Origin: an uncultured bacterium
Lineage (GTDB): Bacteria; Actinomycetota; Coriobacteriia; Coriobacteriales; Coriobacteriaceae
DNA: 64,000 nucleotides
Direction of reading: 5' to 3'
NCBI GenBank assembly: GCA_905215385.1
Contig: CAJMPY010000008.1
Location: 1 to 64,000 of the forward strand
In this document: positions 51,293 through 58,610 of the stretch, piece after piece
Layout: every line of letters starts with the position of its first letter
Position numbering within the stretch: the stretch's first letter is position 1
The notes under the pieces: model-generated
Databases searched by the model: none
What the model was told of the DNA's origin: nothing
What the model saw: the letters and a program-made list of their open reading frames with translations, nothing else
Translations under genes and position numbers: made by a program

Positions 51293-51631
51293 CTAACCCC
51301 TTGCGCGGGCGAGCAGATCGTTGACCCAGCCCACTGCGGTCGAGACGATCGAGGTCGCCCGGTTGAGGTTATCGAGGGCGACCGGGTCGGACCCGTAGGT
51401 GTTGAGCGCGCGGACCGCCTGGTTGAGGTTCGTGCCGATCTTCTTCAGCTCGGTCCTGATACCGGCAAGCTCCGCCGTGTCGGCGACCTTGACCGGCTTC
51501 TCGCCGCAGAGCAGGGCGGCATCGCGCATGAAGGAGGACGCCGGCATGTTCATGGCCGCCGCCTTCACCTCGATAGCCTTGCGCTGCGCCTCGCTCATCC
51601 GTACGTTGATATGCGCATTCATGGAAGTCAT
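51293..51631 (-). CDS. MobC-like relaxosome accessory protein
   Basis: A 112-residue protein with a ribbon-helix-helix-like start (NAHINVRMSEAQRKAIEVKA) and the MobC-type stretch LAGIRTELKKIGTNLNQAVRALN. It probably binds oriT and helps the relaxase. The start is uncertain between 51631 and 51622; neither has a strong ribosome site. Its stop abuts the GTG of the coupling protein gene. Confidence 0.82.
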   Translation of the reverse strand: MTSMNAHINVRMSEAQRKAIEVKAAAMNMPASSFMRDAALLCGEKPVKVADTAELAGIRTELKKIGTNLNQAVRALNTYGSDPVALDNLNRATSIVSTAVGWVNDLLARARG

Positions 51632-51678
51632 AACCATCCATTCCGGGCGGGGCCGACGCATCGGTCCCGCCATCTTTT

Positions 51679-51957
51679 CTATTTAGTTGAAATTTCTTTG
51701 AGCATCTGACCAATGCGCCCAATTCTTACCCTCGCCCAAACGTCGAAGGGAACTCCTGGCAAGCTGCCGAGATATATACGGTAAGGGTGCCATTGCTCTC
51801 TATAGACATCGAGGGCGTCGAGCAGGCGTTTCCGTTCCCAATTGAGCTCGGCGGCCGAGAGCAAGGGAAGGTCCCTGTTCTCGGCACGCTCGAGCTCATC
51901 GGACGACAGGCACGGGTTGGGCGCACGGTACCCGCCGATGCGGGGCCCGGATTCCAT
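51679..51957 (-). CDS. Hypothetical protein of the mobile element (92 aa)
   Basis: ATG 51957 lies just after the stop of the DnaB-like gene with GAGGTATAGCC upstream, so it is translationally coupled. The 92-residue product (MESGPRIGGYRAPNPCLSS ... KRLLDALDVYREQWHPYRI) has no known domain. It may be a mobilization or replication accessory protein. Confidence 0.6.
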   Translation of the reverse strand: MESGPRIGGYRAPNPCLSSDELERAENRDLPLLSAAELNWERKRLLDALDVYREQWHPYRIYLGSLPGVPFDVWARVRIGRIGQMLKEISTK

Positions 51958-51959
51958 GG

Positions 51960-52823
51960 CTATACCTCGATAAAGCGGGCGTTGGGCGCGTCGAAGGTAT
52001 AATCTATGCTCGCGCACGCCCCATAGCGGTTCTTCACAATCGCCGCGACGACGGGGCGCTGGGACTCCGCCATGTTCGCTGCGCGCTCATCCGCCCTATC
52101 GCCCTTAACGGTCAGTGGCATGACCAAGTCGGCGCCGTACTCGAACGCGCTGGTACCGCCGAGCGAGTCAAGCCCTACGGTCTTCTTATCGTAATTAACG
52201 CGATTTATCGATGAAATTGCAATTAAAGGACAATGCAGCTCATCGACCATACGCCTCAACTCCGATGCGACGTATTTCAAACCAATCCGCTCATCGACCG
52301 AGTTGAATTCCGGGGGAAGAGAGACGATTTGAATATAGTCGACGACGACCAACGGTGGCTCACCGAATTTATCCGCTACTTCCTTGACGCAGCCGCCCAT
52401 CGTCCGAAGCCCCATTTCCTGATGCAGCAGATGCATACGAGGGGCAATAGCGTTGCGGTAGCTTTCCGTCGCTTCTCTAAATATCTTGAGCCTCTCGCCC
52501 GTCAGTGCGCTTGCGAACATATCCGAATAGCTCAGAGCGCCTTTCGTCAGGCGAGTGATGCTTTTGGCCAACATTCCTGAAGTTCGGAGCTCGCCCTCGA
52601 AAAACACAACTGGATGCCCCATGAGCGCCCAGTAATCGGCAATTTCATGGACGAATGTAGTCTTGCCGGTCCCCGGCCCCCCTGCCACGATGCAAAGATA
52701 GTCGCGGATGCCGCCCATCGCCCTGTCAAGCTTAGGGTGCTGGATGTGTCCGAGGGGCTCTGAATTGACTATTTCATCGCAAAGGGCATCGAAGCCCTCG
52801 CTCATGGGTTTTACACCTGGCAC
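51960..52823 (-). CDS. DnaB-like RecA-fold ATPase
   Basis: A 287-residue protein similar to the C-terminal ATPase half of replicative helicases. Walker A is GGPGTGKTTFVHE (about 47-59), Walker B is PLVVVDYIQIV (about 178-188), then AISSINR and VKNRYGA near the end. The N-terminal DnaB domain is absent. It may drive element replication. GTG 52823 overlaps the preceding gene by 13 nt and follows GGAAG; ATG 52805 is an alternative. Confidence 0.8.
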   Translation of the reverse strand: MPGVKPMSEGFDALCDEIVNSEPLGHIQHPKLDRAMGGIRDYLCIVAGGPGTGKTTFVHEIADYWALMGHPVVFFEGELRTSGMLAKSITRLTKGALSYSDMFASALTGERLKIFREATESYRNAIAPRMHLLHQEMGLRTMGGCVKEVADKFGEPPLVVVDYIQIVSLPPEFNSVDERIGLKYVASELRRMVDELHCPLIAISSINRVNYDKKTVGLDSLGGTSAFEYGADLVMPLTVKGDRADERAANMAESQRPVVAAIVKNRYGACASIDYTFDAPNARFIEV

Positions 52824-53068
52824 GGCTCTTCCACCTCCAATTCGTGGAGATATGCAAAAAAACTCGACTCAAGGATGTAAATACGGCGGTGCAGTGCAAT
52901 AGCGCGTCCGCTTTCCTTCATAAGCCTTGAAGCCGTAACCGGGCTGAGACCGGTTATCTTACACACTTCCGCGATACCCAAAAGGCGCTCATGGCCAAAG
53001 CTGGGGCTGAAAGAATCCGCAGGTGAAGCCTGTACGGCAGTGTACGGCTCATTCGATTCAACCGGCAT
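52811..53068 (-). CDS. Excisionase-like helix-turn-helix protein
   Basis: An 85-residue protein with a HTH_17-type DNA-binding segment (LLGIAEVCKITGLSPVTASR, then RRIYILESSFFAYL). The start at 53068 follows AAAGGA; the upstream extension to 53167 is unlikely. Small proteins of this kind act as recombination directionality factors or element regulators. Confidence 0.72.
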   Translation of the reverse strand: MPVESNEPYTAVQASPADSFSPSFGHERLLGIAEVCKITGLSPVTASRLMKESGRAIALHRRIYILESSFFAYLHELEVEEPCQV

Positions 53069-53322
53069 GGTAGAATCCTTTCTGGCTGGCTCGCCCCTCC
53101 CCTCGGTCTGCAAACTTTGATGGGAAGGGCGGGCGGCTTTTAAATTGCGACCAAGTAAATACTCCAAACGTCATGCTGGTCAGGCGCTTACTTAAACATC
53201 AGTTTAATGCTTTTAATTCTTAGTTTTCAATCTATTTTCAATCTTTCTTCTTTTTTCTTTTGAACTAACATGGACATACCTTCTTACCTGCGTTAACATC
53301 ATGGGAAACGACAGGAGGAAAT

Positions 53323-54081
53323 ATGCCACGTCTCCCAGTATCAGGCATGAAGATGAAAAAAGTTAAAGTCGGAACAACTGTTCAGCTCCAAACGGCTGAC
53401 GAAATCGAGTTCCTTCGCAATATAAAATCGGATTCTATTAGAACCCCTGGCGAGGCAATCGATTTCGTCTTTAAGCTCATCATGAGACTTGATCCCGAAG
53501 TTGCGCGTTCTCTAGACAAGACCTGCGTCCAGGGCATTTCCTCGATTGATGATGAGCTGAGTCGCTTACGACATGACGGTTCTGAGAAGATGGCCGTCGC
53601 ATCAAAGCGACTTCAACAGGAGCAATTTTCCGCACTCCATGAACATCTATCCACTCTGTACGATGATGATGAGGTTGCCGTGGGCATGAGACGAGTAGAT
53701 CTTCTTGGTGACGATTTTGCCGTCTTCCCCTCCGATTGGGTCCTCCTGGAACCCGAAAGCGCTGCAAAGGCATGCAGCCAGGTTAGCGTTATCGAAATTC
53801 ACGGCGGAGCCAAATACCGCGCTCCTCATTTCGTCTTCTTCCATAACGGCGAGTACGACAAGAACGACAAGCTCGAGAAGGCGACCGAATTATGGCCGCA
53901 AATGAAAGACGTCCGTCGAGATGAAGTGAAACTCGTGGCGGACGATAACGGCAAGTACCTCAACATGAAGGAACATCTTGGCGCACCGATTATTTGCTAC
54001 TTTAACCTTCTCGACGCTTCGTACTATCAGTCGGTCGAAATGACACCTCCGTATAATGCCGTAATCAATCGAATCCGTTAA
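53323..54081 (+). CDS. Hypothetical protein of the mobile element (252 aa)
   Basis: The ATG at 53323 has AGGAGG at optimal spacing. The 252-residue product starts with a basic stretch (MKMKKVKVGTTVQLQ) and a short helical segment resembling a ribbon-helix-helix binding unit. An acidic middle follows, with a C-terminal HFVFFHNGEYDKND region. Codon use is more AT-rich than the mob genes. Not recognised. It is convergent with the integrase gene and ends at a shared terminator. Confidence 0.7.
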   Translation: MPRLPVSGMKMKKVKVGTTVQLQTADEIEFLRNIKSDSIRTPGEAIDFVFKLIMRLDPEVARSLDKTCVQGISSIDDELSRLRHDGSEKMAVASKRLQQEQFSALHEHLSTLYDDDEVAVGMRRVDLLGDDFAVFPSDWVLLEPESAAKACSQVSVIEIHGGAKYRAPHFVFFHNGEYDKNDKLEKATELWPQMKDVRRDEVKLVADDNGKYLNMKEHLGAPIICYFNLLDASYYQSVEMTPPYNAVINRIR

Positions 54082-54118
54082 AAAACGATAGGGCCCCAAT
54101 TGGGTCCTATCGTTTTTT
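54081..54118. terminator. Bidirectional terminator between the hypothetical gene and integrase
   Basis: AAAACGATAGGgCCC/GGGtCCTATCGTTTT stem with A and T tracts on both sides. It overlaps the integrase stop. Confidence 0.85.
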
Positions 54119-55418
54119 AACTTTTTAGAAGATCATCCAGCACTGATGCTGCCTTCTGATCGTTTGCCTCGATAAAGTGACTATAGATAGACAGCGTCGT
54201 CGATGGGCTGGCATGGCCCAAACGCGCCTGGATCGTCTTAATATCCGCATTAGCGCCAACGAGCAGAGTCGCCTGCGTATGCCTCAGCTCATGAGGCTTT
54301 AGCCCGCTATAACCCGTATAGCGGGTACGTTTGACGCCGTCACTCCCAACGACTTCCCTGCTCCCCTCAAAGGAACCGAATCCGTTTTTCGCTGCAAACA
54401 GCCTAAACGCCCTTGAATAGTTATGTCCATCCATCCGGGTCACATGAGCCCGTTTGCCGTTAGCGGCGTCAACGACCCCAATGGAATGGACAATGGGCGT
54501 TTCTCCAGTCTGCCCCACTGCAAAGGAATCGAACTCACTCCGCTGAATGGCTTTCCATCTGTCCAGATAGTCGGCAAGTTCATTTCCAACCGAGATCTTA
54601 CGCCTGCTCATCTTTGATTTAGGCGGTCTCAATGTCCTGTCGTTCGTATATTGCTTTACTATCCTCAGAGTCTTGGCGTCGGGGTCATAATCCTCCCATG
54701 AGAGACCAAGGGCCTCCCCCTTCCTCAAACCGCAGAGAAGCAGAAGCATTGTGCATGTGATAAAGGAAGATGGCTTCTCCTCCAAAAGGACCGCAAGAAG
54801 CCTTGCCGCCTCATCGGCGCTCAGCGCCTTACGGGCTTCGACATTCTGCTTGGGAAGTTTCACTCCCCTACAAGGGTTTTTGCCCACAAGATCGTTATCG
54901 ACGGCATCCTCCATTATCTGTTTGAGCTTGATGTGGATGCGGCGAATTTCGCTTTCGCTGAATCGGCCTTCTTTTCTAGCCTTTGCATAAGCAGCGCGAA
55001 CGTCATCCGATTTAAGCCGAGTGAGATCGGGATTACCGAACAGCTCGCGTATGTGACGAATGTCCAAGCCTTCACGCTCATAAGCAAGAGGTGATCCCAT
55101 GGTCGACTCCCTGTTCGCGTGAAACCTGTCCGCATAATCCGATAGGCCCAGAGGACCATTGTCCCGGCTAGAAGCGCCCTCAAGCTCAGCTCTATAGGCC
55201 TCCAGCGCCTTGGCGACTTCACTCGGCCAGTTTTTCGGGTTCTTGCTTCTGCAGTGAACCCTGCGTGACGGACTACGACGGTACCGTCCTGTCTTCGGAT
55301 CCTTTCCGAGAGAGAAATAAATCCGATAGACACCTTTGCTCTTATCGATGCATTCCGATGTGCCGCGAGCGCTTTTCTTAATCGATCCCTGCAATCCAAC
55401 CCCCCGGTTAGTTTTCAT
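54117..55418 (-). CDS. int: Tyrosine recombinase (site-specific integrase)
   Basis: A 433-residue phage-type integrase. An N-terminal arm-binding region (KGVYRIYFSLGKDPKTGRY) is followed by a SAM-like core-binding domain (about 90-190) and a catalytic domain. Active-site residues are Arg in LCGLRKGEALGL, Lys region, HELRHTQATLL (His and Arg), LGHAS and the nucleophile Tyr in LSIYSHF. It lies 204 bp from attR, as expected for an integrase that cuts the tRNA-Thr site. The ATG at 55418 is the last codon of a perfect hairpin; TTG at 55394 after GGGGGG is an alternative start. Confidence 0.93.
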   Translation of the reverse strand: MKTNRGVGLQGSIKKSARGTSECIDKSKGVYRIYFSLGKDPKTGRYRRSPSRRVHCRSKNPKNWPSEVAKALEAYRAELEGASSRDNGPLGLSDYADRFHANRESTMGSPLAYEREGLDIRHIRELFGNPDLTRLKSDDVRAAYAKARKEGRFSESEIRRIHIKLKQIMEDAVDNDLVGKNPCRGVKLPKQNVEARKALSADEAARLLAVLLEEKPSSFITCTMLLLLCGLRKGEALGLSWEDYDPDAKTLRIVKQYTNDRTLRPPKSKMSRRKISVGNELADYLDRWKAIQRSEFDSFAVGQTGETPIVHSIGVVDAANGKRAHVTRMDGHNYSRAFRLFAAKNGFGSFEGSREVVGSDGVKRTRYTGYSGLKPHELRHTQATLLVGANADIKTIQARLGHASPSTTLSIYSHFIEANDQKAASVLDDLLKS

Positions 55419-55466
55419 TTAGGCTGTGGGGCAAAGCTTTAAAGGCTTTGCCCCACAGCCTAAATG
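55416..55466. promoter_or_regulatory. 22-bp perfect hairpin ending at the integrase start codon
   Basis: Arms 55416-55437 and 55445-55466 are fully complementary, with a TTTAAAG loop. The minus-strand ATG is the end of one arm. On the plus strand the stem is followed by TTTTTT, so it could also terminate plus-strand transcripts entering int. Confidence 0.8.
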
Positions 55467-55621
55467 AGTTTTTTCACTCTTTCAAGTCCTCTTAGGTGTG
55501 AAAATGGTGGGAAATTTGATTCTAATAGTTAGCTCGATATTTACTATTTACCTATATTTACCTGTGCTTCTTTTAAATTCGGTGAAATTAGCCCCATCTC
55601 GGCAAATGTCAAATTCACGTA

Positions 55622-55668
55622 CTCGTAAAGCGGGGGTCACCGGTTCGAGCCCGGTCGCTGGCTCCATT
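55622..55668 (+). repeat. attR, 47-bp direct repeat
   Basis: An exact copy of 43384-43430 (3' part of tRNA-Thr) without the 5' half of the tRNA. Marks the right boundary of the element. Confidence 0.95.
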
Positions 55669-55677
55669 ACACAAGAT

Positions 55678-55700
55678 AGCCGCCTTCGGGCGGCTTTTTT
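55678..55700 (+). terminator. Native tRNA-Thr terminator displaced by the element
   Basis: AGCCGCC-TTCG-GGCGGCT stem followed by TTTTTT, right after attR. It would directly follow the tRNA in an empty site. Confidence 0.8.
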
Positions 55701-55923
55701 GTTGCCGATTTTGAGTGCGTGCGCGCCAATCCAAACATCGCCACGTCAACGGCGGCCCACTCGGTGGACTTCGGGTTTAATGCTTAGGGGCGGGGATTTA
55801 CCAAAGTGAAATCTTAATGAAAAGAAACCCAGCTGCAACAATTGCCATGGTGAGGGCTCAAATTGGCCATATAGATCTAAAATAGTCACAATATACAAAT
55901 GTCGAGAGATATTGGCGATATAG
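55701..55923. other. Intergenic stretch beyond attR
   Basis: No gene or clear signal seen. It becomes AT-rich towards the secreted-protein pseudogene. Confidence 0.4.
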
Positions 55924-56349
55924 ATGAAAAGAACTAAGGGTTTTCTTTTGCTGGTATTGATGCTGCTCGGACTGTTCTGCCTGAGTGGCCCTTCTTGGGC
56001 CAAGGCTGCCTGTCCTGAAGGTGAGCCTTAGCAGTCTTATACGGGCAGCCTGCTGATAACTGCTAAGGAGGGCGATGCCGACTCTCAGTCTGGGGTAAAT
56101 CCCCTTGCCACTTTTGAGGGGGACGGCGGAACGGTCAAGCTTGACCATATTGGTAGCGTGATTTTGAGGTGGCAAGTTCTTCCGGACAAAATTGCGAACG
56201 ATCCCTTCTCTTTTGCTGGAACGATTTATCTATACAAGGTTGTGAGCGGAAAACAAAAATACGTCGATTGCTATCCGACAAACGGGTCTGGAATTGCATT
56301 CACCGGCATTTCGGGGCAGATTGATACACATGTACGAAAGGGAACCTAA
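55924..56349 (+). pseudogene. Secreted protein gene interrupted by an in-frame TAG
   Basis: From ATG 55924 the frame encodes a clear signal peptide (MKRTKGFLLLVLMLLGLFCL ending near WAKA), then a TAG at 56029-56031. It continues without further stops as a plausible extracellular domain (QSYTGSLLITAKEGD ... FSFAGTIYLYKVVSGK ... GIAFTGISGQIDTHVRKGT) to TAA at 56347. The total would be about 141 codons, resembling small surface proteins of Gram-positive gut bacteria. A single-base change would restore it. Nonsense mutation is the simplest explanation; sequencing error cannot be excluded. Confidence 0.6.
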
Positions 56350-56443
56350 GTGGTGCGTTGGGTTGGAGCTGCTGCAGGTCCGATATGGATTGCGGTCTTG
56401 CGCCCCGATGTCCAAATAGGTCTCTCTAGACGGGAAGTTGCTC

Positions 56444-56809
56444 ATGGACACCATATATGACGGAGACGACTGGGTCGATCATTATAGTTGGCGATTAGTC
56501 GGCTCGGATGACAATGGGGATGTGGTGTTTGATGGACTATGTCCAAAGCATCTCCATCCTTTTGTCTCGTCGTTAATTGAGAGTTCCGCTCGTGTTGCCC
56601 CCTACAGCTCGGCGTCGCTTCATGATACGGACGTTTTGAAGACCATAAGGGAATCAATTGACGAGGGCACGATGAGCAGCCCGCTGTTTTCTCGGCTTGT
56701 GGGACTAGATGAGATTGGCTCGAAACGACTGCTTGCGGGCGAAAAAGTGGAACTCACTTATCGGTCGATGATTTCAATCCTGCGGCTAGCCGATGTTCTT
56801 CACAAATAA
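56444..56809 (+). CDS. Hypothetical protein (121 aa)
   Basis: ATG 56444 with GGGAAG at 7 nt. The product MDTIYDGDDWVDHYSWRLVG ... SSPLFSRLVGLDEIGSKRLLAGEKVELTYRSM has no signal peptide. The C-terminal half is predicted helical and may be a small DNA-binding fold, but no motif is certain. It ends before a terminator shared with the convergent yhcH gene. Confidence 0.6.
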   Translation: MDTIYDGDDWVDHYSWRLVGSDDNGDVVFDGLCPKHLHPFVSSLIESSARVAPYSSASLHDTDVLKTIRESIDEGTMSSPLFSRLVGLDEIGSKRLLAGEKVELTYRSMISILRLADVLHK

Positions 56810-56834
56810 ATGAGGCTTCCCTATTCAAAAACAG

Positions 56835-56883
56835 AAAACCCCGCCAAACGTGATTTCCCTAGGGAAAACCCGTTTGGCGGGGT
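56835..56883 (-). terminator. Terminator of the yhcH-like gene
   Basis: ACCCCGCCAAACG/CGTTTGGCGGGGT, a 13-bp perfect stem followed by TTTTC on the minus strand. A second hairpin (GCGTGATT/AATCACGC) lies beside it at 56888-56913. Confidence 0.8.
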
Positions 56884-56944
56884 CCTAGCGTGATTTCCCT
56901 AGGGGAATCACGCCATCAGACGAACAGCTCAGCCGAGCAGCTCG

Positions 56945-57418
56945 CTACTCCTCCCAGTAGGCGTCGGCAAGCAACTTAAAGCAGATCTTCTTGACCGGCT
57001 GTGCGCCATCGCCCGGGAACTCGAGCGTGGGCATGTGGGGCTCGCCGGCAACGAACAGCGCGAATTTGTCGTCGGCAAGATCACCGGCGATCGAGGCGTC
57101 GGAATCGACCAGATCATAGTCGTCCTTCTCGTCAAACTCCTGGACCAGCGTCAGGCTGCCCGTAGCGACCTTGAAGGCCTCGCGACCCTCGACGTCGATC
57201 TGCAGGTCGTGATAGCGCTGATGCGTCTCGTAGTGAGCCTCGGCCTCGGGACGCGTCGTGGGAGCCATGACGTTCGCAAAGACCTTGTCGCCCAGAATCG
57301 GATGGCTGCCAACCTCGAGCTCTGCCGGGTCATTCTCCTCGAGCCAGTCGATCAGCACGTCGAGGCCCTTGAGCATTCCGCGGTATTCCTCGATATCGCC
57401 CAGTGCACCGTAAATCAT
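56945..57418 (-). CDS. YhcH/YjgK/YiaL family protein
   Basis: A 157-residue cupin-like protein of the YhcH/EbgC family. It has ETHQRYHDLQIDVEGRE (His residues of the putative metal site), DLVDSDAS, and FVAGEPHMPTLEF near the end. Members occur in sialic acid, galactoside and other sugar operons and may act as anomerases or mutarotases. GAGAGGGG precedes the ATG. It lies downstream of lacX2-lacC2 and the nagA remnant on the same strand. Confidence 0.88.
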   Translation of the reverse strand: MIYGALGDIEEYRGMLKGLDVLIDWLEENDPAELEVGSHPILGDKVFANVMAPTTRPEAEAHYETHQRYHDLQIDVEGREAFKVATGSLTLVQEFDEKDDYDLVDSDASIAGDLADDKFALFVAGEPHMPTLEFPGDGAQPVKKICFKLLADAYWEE

Positions 57419-57450
57419 CTAAATCCCCTCTCGGATCGTTTCTTTGGCGG

Positions 57451-57585
57451 CTACTCGGCAAACGCGTTACCGACGCTGTTGCCACCCACATACGTCTCGA
57501 CCAGGCTAAGGTCGGGACTGAACACGACAAAGTCGGCGTCGCGCCCCGGCATAATGTTACTGCACTCGTCGTCGACATGAGCTAG
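57451..57585 (-). pseudogene. nagA 3' remnant
   Basis: One minus-strand frame reads AHVDDECSNIMPGRDADFVV, then FSPDLSLVETYVGG and NSVGNAFAE to a TAG at 57451. This is colinear with the last 44 residues of the NagA protein at 60309-61478 (AHIEDKCGSIMPGRDADFVV ... VGNAFTE). No start or upstream part remains. It lies between lacC2 and yhcH and marks a past duplication or replacement. Confidence 0.85.
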
Positions 57586-57615
57586 CAAGCGATGCCGGGG
57601 CCGACGCCCATGCTC

Positions 57616-58551
57616 TTACAGCTCGGTCACGACAACGCCGTTGTAGACCTCGTCCCAACGATCCATGACCAGATGGCCGGTCATGGGATCCATGGCGTTG
57701 AGCTTGCCGCAGGTGTTGGCGGTACGCAGTACCGTCTCGTCATCCGCGCCAGCAGCAATCGCATGTGCGAAGCCGGCGATAGTGGAGTCGCCAGAGCCCG
57801 TAGCGTTAACGGCGGGGATATCGGGAGTCTTGGCGCGGAACGCACGGCCGTTATGGAAGCCCACGGAACCGGCGGCACCCATGGAAACGACGACCCAGGG
57901 GATATCGGAGAAGCGGGCATCAGAGGCGAGCGCGGCGCGGAGCTCGTCCACATCGTCGGTGGTAAAGCTCGTGCCCAGAAGGCCGTTGATCTCGGTCAGG
58001 TTAGGCTTAACCAGCTCGGGCTTAATTTCGGACTTGAGCGCCGCCTCGAGCGAAGCACCCGAGGTATCGAGCAGCACCTTGGCGCCGGCGTTCTCGGCAA
58101 TGCCCGTGATCTTGGCATAGTAGTCCGCCTCGACGCCGCGGGGCAGCGAACCCGAGATGGTGACGACATCGGCCTTGCCCGCAAGCTCGGTAAACTTGGC
58201 GGTAAAGGCATCGAGCTCCTCGGGGGCAATTGTCGGGCCGCTCTCGAGCAGCTCGGTCTGGTTGCCGGCGTGGAGGATGTTCAGGCAAATGCGAGTCTCG
58301 CCCTTGATGGGCACAAAGTCATTGTTAATACCGTTAGCATCCATGAGCTCGGCCATATAGGCGCCCATATGACCACCAAGTAGGCCGGTTGCCACAACGT
58401 CGTCGCCCAGCTGGCCCAGCACACGGGCCACGTTGAGGCCCTTGCCGCCGGCGGTCTTTTCGGGCGTCACACGGTTGACGTCGTCGATAACGAGCTCATC
58501 GAGCTGATAGCGCGTATCGACAGACGGGTTCATCGTAACGGTGAGGATCAT
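57616..58551 (-). CDS. lacC: Tagatose-6-phosphate kinase family, copy 2
   Basis: A 311-residue PfkB kinase with the same length and motifs as the copy at 28336-29271 (MILTVTMNPSVDTRY, AGGKGLNVARVL, NATGSGDSTIAGFA). The two are nearly colinear, with scattered substitutions. AAGGAG precedes the ATG. Close to agaS and nagA, this copy probably phosphorylates tagatose-6-phosphate derived from amino sugars. Confidence 0.87.
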   Translation of the reverse strand: MILTVTMNPSVDTRYQLDELVIDDVNRVTPEKTAGGKGLNVARVLGQLGDDVVATGLLGGHMGAYMAELMDANGINNDFVPIKGETRICLNILHAGNQTELLESGPTIAPEELDAFTAKFTELAGKADVVTISGSLPRGVEADYYAKITGIAENAGAKVLLDTSGASLEAALKSEIKPELVKPNLTEINGLLGTSFTTDDVDELRAALASDARFSDIPWVVVSMGAAGSVGFHNGRAFRAKTPDIPAVNATGSGDSTIAGFAHAIAAGADDETVLRTANTCGKLNAMDPMTGHLVMDRWDEVYNGVVVTEL

Positions 58552-58610
58552 TTTTAGCTCCTTATCTCGCAGGCTCCTTGTGCCTCGCGATACGAGTCGA
58601 CAAAACGTAA

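Larger units (their letters stand above)
43384..55668. mobile_element. Integrative and mobilizable element in tRNA-Thr(CGT)
   Basis: Bounded by perfect 47-bp repeats, with a tyrosine integrase next to the right end. It encodes relaxase, coupling protein, MobC-like protein, a DnaB-like ATPase and an excisionase-like protein, but no type IV secretion channel genes. It would therefore need a helper element. Base composition varies strongly inside it (very GC-rich 46.9-51.5 kb, AT-rich 52.8-55.6 kb), indicating a mosaic. Cargo lies at the left: surface protein, DUF3006 and metallo-beta-lactamase genes. Confidence 0.92.

Noticed and set aside
55622..55668. Second tRNA-Thr gene
   Set aside because: Only the 3' 47 bp are present; no D arm or 5' acceptor strand. 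It is the attR repeat.
43384..55668. Prophage
   Set aside because: No capsid, tail, terminase, portal or lysis genes; relaxase and coupling protein point to a mobilizable element.
55924..56349. Read-through (pyrrolysine or suppressor) gene
   Set aside because: Nothing nearby suggests pyrrolysine or suppressor machinery; a nonsense mutation is simpler. Kept as pseudogene.
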